64,000 nt of DNA. Source: Halicephalobus mephisto (taxonomy: Eukaryota > Nematoda > Chromadorea > Rhabditida > Panagrolaimidae). A program made the translations under genes and the position numbers. The stretch lies in assembly GCA_009193035.1 (NCBI GenBank), contig SWDT01000001.1, forward strand, positions 1,612,001 through 1,676,000, written 5' to 3'. Of this stretch, positions 61,154-64,000 are shown one piece after another. How positions within the stretch are numbered: position 1 is the first letter of the stretch; each line of letters begins with the position of its first letter. The notes under the pieces were generated by a model, which saw only the letters and a list, made by a program, of their open reading frames with translations, was not told the DNA's origin and did not search any database.

Positions 61154-62741
61154 CTAAGCAGAACCCTCGAACTCCTTGGCCATAGGATTGTCTTTCGGAC
61201 TGTTGGAGTAGTCTGGTTTGAGACGACGTTCCATCAATTCGCCATAAGGGTTGAAACCAAGACGTTCCATCTCCGCTTTCATCAACTTCTTCTTACTCTT
61301 GGAATCCTTCTCAGCATCAGTTTGACGGGGCAGGAGCTCAGTGAAGACACCAGTTCCAATAGTGGTTGATCCCTTGCGGATAGTGAAACGTTGTTGAGGT
61401 TCAATAAACATCTTCTGATGCAAGAGAAGTTCAACTCTGTAAAAGAGAACCGATCGTCATATAACAACAGATGAAACTTACTCGGCATGTTCTCCGGGCA
61501 TGATGAAGTCCTTTCCAACAATCTTCACCAATGCACCACTGTCCCAGGTCAAAGAGAAGACATGTTCAGAAAAGTAATTAGCAATAGGCATTTTGGATCC
61601 ACCTTCATCTGGTTTCAAGACGTAGAGTTGGGCCTTGACTTTGTCAGTGATCTTATGCTTGTGTCCTTGAGGAAGAAGAACACAACCACGACGAACGTCT
61701 TTCGGACCAAGGCCGCGAAGAAGGATACCAAGCTGATCTCCAGGTTCGGCTTGTTCGACAGTCTTCTTGAAGGACTCCAATCCAGAAACAACGGTGGACA
61801 AATTCTCATTATCGCATCCACAGATTTCAACTTTGTCACCACGCTTCAAGATACCTCTTTCTAGCTTGCCAGTGATCACAGTTCCACGTCCTTTGATGGA
61901 GTAAACGTGTTCAGCAGCAAACATTGGTTCTTCATTAGATTTGCGCTCGGGAATAATGAATTTAGTGTCGAGAATATCTAGAAGTTCTTGAACCTTCTTC
62001 TCACCAATCTCCGGCTGCTTTCCTTCCAGAGCACAAAGGGCGGAACCAGCAACAATGGGAATGTCTTGTCCTGGATAACCATAATAACTAAGAAGCTCAC
62101 GCACCTCAATCTCGACCAATTCAAGCACTTCTGGATCAGAAGCTTCATCGACTTTGTTCAGGAAAACGGCGATATTTTGGAGGGGAATACCGACTTGCTT
62201 GGCCAACAACAAGTGCTCACGCGTTTGAGGCATGGGTCCTTCAGTAGCAGCAACAACCAAAATGGCTCCTTCCATTTGGGCTGCACCAGTAATCATATTC
62301 TTGATGTAATCGGCGTGACCAGGACAATCAATGTGGGCATAATGACGTTTCGAGGTCTCGTACTCTAAGTGACAAGCATTGATTGTGATACCACGGGCCT
62401 TCTCTTCAGGGGCATTGTCAATGTCTTCATACTTACGGTATTTGGCACCCTTCTTAGTTGCGAGAACTGAAAACTGATATATAAAATCCCAAGTAAGCCT
62501 AAAAGTTACTTTTCGTAATCGCAGAAGTCAAGGTAGTCTTTCCATGATCGACGTGACCGATAGTTCCAACGTTCAAGTGCGGCTTATCACGTTTGAAAAC
62601 AGCTTTGCCTCCAGGAACAGAGTAAAATCTAAGAGAATAGATAGACAAAACTTCTGAAAGAGAGTATATAACGAAAGAACGGAGGTAGATCTTCTTACTT
62701 GAATGTGAGAAGCAGGCATTAACAAATCGCTTAGTTAACAT
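61154..62741 (-). CDS. tufm-1: Mitochondrial elongation factor Tu (nematode EF-Tu1 type)
   Basis: Exons 62699-62741, 62510-62653, 61482-62466, 61154-61436; 484 aa. Delivers aminoacyl-tRNA to the mitochondrial ribosome. Basic presequence ([15 protein letters not shown]..), then G1 [38 protein letters not shown], and domains 2 and 3. After the usual end of domain 3 (TGVFTELLP) the protein continues for about 60 residues, Lys-rich at first ([19 protein letters not shown]). Nematode EF-Tu1 has such an extension, known to bind the T-armless tRNAs of nematode mitochondria. A TTTCAG acceptor at about 62771, 29 bp before the ATG, marks a 5' UTR intron or trans-splice site. Confidence 0.95.
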
Positions 62742-63583
62742 AATTATGATGGCAGGCTACCCTAAAAGAGCTGAAATCAATGAAATGATAAGAGTAACGA
62801 GTAAAATCACGATCAACAGAATTAACAAGAAACAAAAAGCCCGAGAGAGAGCAAATTGTGAAGCCTGAGAATCAAACGGTCTCGACAAGAAAAATTCCAG
62901 CAAAACTTTTCGGAACATCCTTACTTTGTTCAAAAGGATACAGTCCATTCTCCTTCTGGTAGAATAGAGATACTATTTAAATAATAACAAATAACTTATG
63001 TTATCACGAATCCAGATTAATGGGATTTGTATTGATTATTAAACGTCATGAAGTAAATATACGTACTAATAGGTAAATGAAGAACGGAGTTCTATTTGTG
63101 TAACAACTAATCATCTTTAATTATTCTGTAAAAAGAGATTAATATGGATAATTTGGAGATTTTCACTCCCGGAATATTCAATTCTGTCAAACAATCACTT
63201 TCCACAAACTGTTTTTTCCTCTAGTTAATAACTAATTTCCAGAACCAATAAAGCAGGTTTTTTACAAATTAAATAACTAGATATCAAGACTTAGATTGAC
63301 AAATTACGAGAGAACGTTGTGTTGAGAACTGTTATTGACATCTTTCCTCTGGTCCATCTAAATTATTCTGGCAATTTGTTAAGTTCCGATCCGTTCTTTT
63401 TTGATTTTTTATATTTTTATCTAATCTTTTTTCGTAAGCGAATATCACATTTTCAAAATGGGAAATTACTACCAAATAATTGACAACCTGAAAAGGTAGA
63501 ATTCTCCTTATACTTTTGCTTTTTTGATACTTTACCACAGAACAAGTTTATTTATTTCCTGAATTCATAATCAGAAAACAAAA
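62742..63583. other. Spacer upstream of mitochondrial EF-Tu
   Basis: 842 bp of AT-rich DNA. A 63-codon minus frame (62757-62948) with a hydrophobic end was rejected because it runs into the TTTCAG acceptor of EF-Tu and looks like intron pyrimidine tract. Confidence 0.5.
63548..63557 (-). terminator. Polyadenylation signal of the MCRS1-like gene
   Basis: Overlapping AATAAATA / AATAAA on the minus strand about 30 bp after the stop codon at 63584. Confidence 0.55.
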
Positions 63584-64000
63584 TTACATTCGATGGTTGA
63601 TCTCCGTAAAGACTTTAATTTCTTCGCCGTTACCGAAATTTTGTTCGGTTGTCGGTAACTTTAGCGCTGTTTCATTCCTGAGGAAGAGAAGTGAAAGAAT
63701 GCCGAATTCTACTACCGTGTTACTTTCCAGAACTACTTTCTGGTTGGGTTGAATGACTTTTTTATCAGCATAGATGGGATTTCTACCGGTGTTGTAGAGG
63801 ATGAATTCGTCGTTATCGTTAAGTTTGAGGATAGCTTGAGCTCTACTTACTCTTTGACAAGGTCCTTCATAATTTAAATTAACATCCACAGCGTATTGCT
63901 CTGTAGATCTGCCAATGACGACTTGTTTGGCAACTATGTTGAAGCTCACACAACATCCCCTCAGTTGAGCCAGGATGTTAGAAGGCATTTGGGGCGACAG
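63584..64000 (-). CDS. MCRS1: MCRS1-like microspherule protein, C-terminal FHA domain (partial)
   Basis: Open to the right edge of the window (138 codons and a stop), so the start lies outside; the internal ATG at 63988 is not the start because LSPQ precedes it in frame. The segment is an FHA domain: LAQLRGCCVSFNIVAKQVVIGRST, VDVNLNYEGPCQRVSRAQAI, LKLNDNDEFILYNTGRNPIY, and NTVVEFGILSLLFLRNE correspond closely to the C-terminal FHA domain of human MCRS1 (EGPAWKISRKQ, GRRPIYIDG). MCRS1 is a nuclear/nucleolar subunit of INO80 and NSL complexes. The last 20 residues are unconserved. Confidence 0.88.
   Translation of the reverse strand: MSPQMPSNILAQLRGCCVSFNIVAKQVVIGRSTEQYAVDVNLNYEGPCQRVSRAQAILKLNDNDEFILYNTGRNPIYADKKVIQPNQKVVLESNTVVEFGILSLLFLRNETALKLPTTEQNFGNGEEIKVFTEINHRM

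Noticed and set aside
62757..62948. 63-codon minus frame with a hydrophobic C-terminus, candidate micro-membrane protein
   Set aside because: It runs through the pyrimidine tract and TTTCAG acceptor just upstream of the EF-Tu start; the hydrophobicity comes from T-rich intron sequence.
1..64000. CRISPR arrays, rRNA genes, bacterial operons
   Set aside because: All recognisable genes are spliced nematode genes; no regularly spaced repeats or rRNA-like blocks were seen.

Overview
The window is a gene-dense piece of a nematode nuclear genome, most likely a chromadorean. Supporting signs are introns mostly of 40-50 bp with TTTCAG-type acceptors, GTAAGT/GTGAGT donors, candidate trans-splice acceptors just before several start codons, an astacin (NAS) protease, a sym-1/let-4-like leucine-rich-repeat cluster, a mitochondrial EF-Tu with the C-terminal extension typical of nematode EF-Tu1, and an alkyl-DHAP synthase ending in a PTS1 signal. 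I cannot name the species. All gene models were spliced by eye and checked only for frame continuity across every junction; no alignment was run.

Layout. 1-6351 (-): 5' half of the DNA polymerase delta catalytic subunit, with a complete neuropeptide-type GPCR gene nested on the opposite strand in one intron. 6352-9531: AT-rich intergenic DNA with a large inverted repeat. 9532-22891: a bridge-like lipid-transfer protein of the BLTP3/UHRF1BP1 type (-), whose N- and C-terminal exons flank three extracellular LRR genes on + (11897-19769), so the LRR cluster probably lies inside its intron(s). 23406-26146: a TAB1-like pseudophosphatase (-) back to back with the tRNA deaminase subunit ADAT3 (+). 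26321-28679 (-): an unrecognised single-pass membrane protein. 28680-40187: an 11.5-kb stretch with no convincing gene, containing a degenerate tRNA-like sequence.

40188-45961 (+): two tandem, strongly diverged beta-catenin/armadillo genes. 46139-47484 (-): UNC-50 and the mini-protein OST4. 48063-48475 (+): SCOC/UNC-69. 48868-50659 (-): vesicular GABA transporter UNC-47. 51078-52579 (-): ZDHHC5/8-type palmitoyltransferase. 52919-54873 (-): alkyl-DHAP synthase. 55294-56789 (+): an unrecognised multi-pass membrane protein. 57258-59424 (-): astacin/EGF/CUB protease. 59989-60882 (-): glucosamine-6-phosphate deaminase. 61154-62741 (-): mitochondrial EF-Tu. 63584-64000 (-): C-terminal FHA domain of an MCRS1 homologue, cut by the window edge.

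Most neighbours are unrelated housekeeping or neuronal genes. Three groupings may matter: the LRR trio is a paralogous apical-matrix cluster; the two beta-catenin-like genes are a local duplication; and a TAB1-like protein lies about 16 kb from them (in C. elegans, TAP-1/MOM-4 act on the LIT-1/WRM-1 beta-catenin branch). The last link is inference only.
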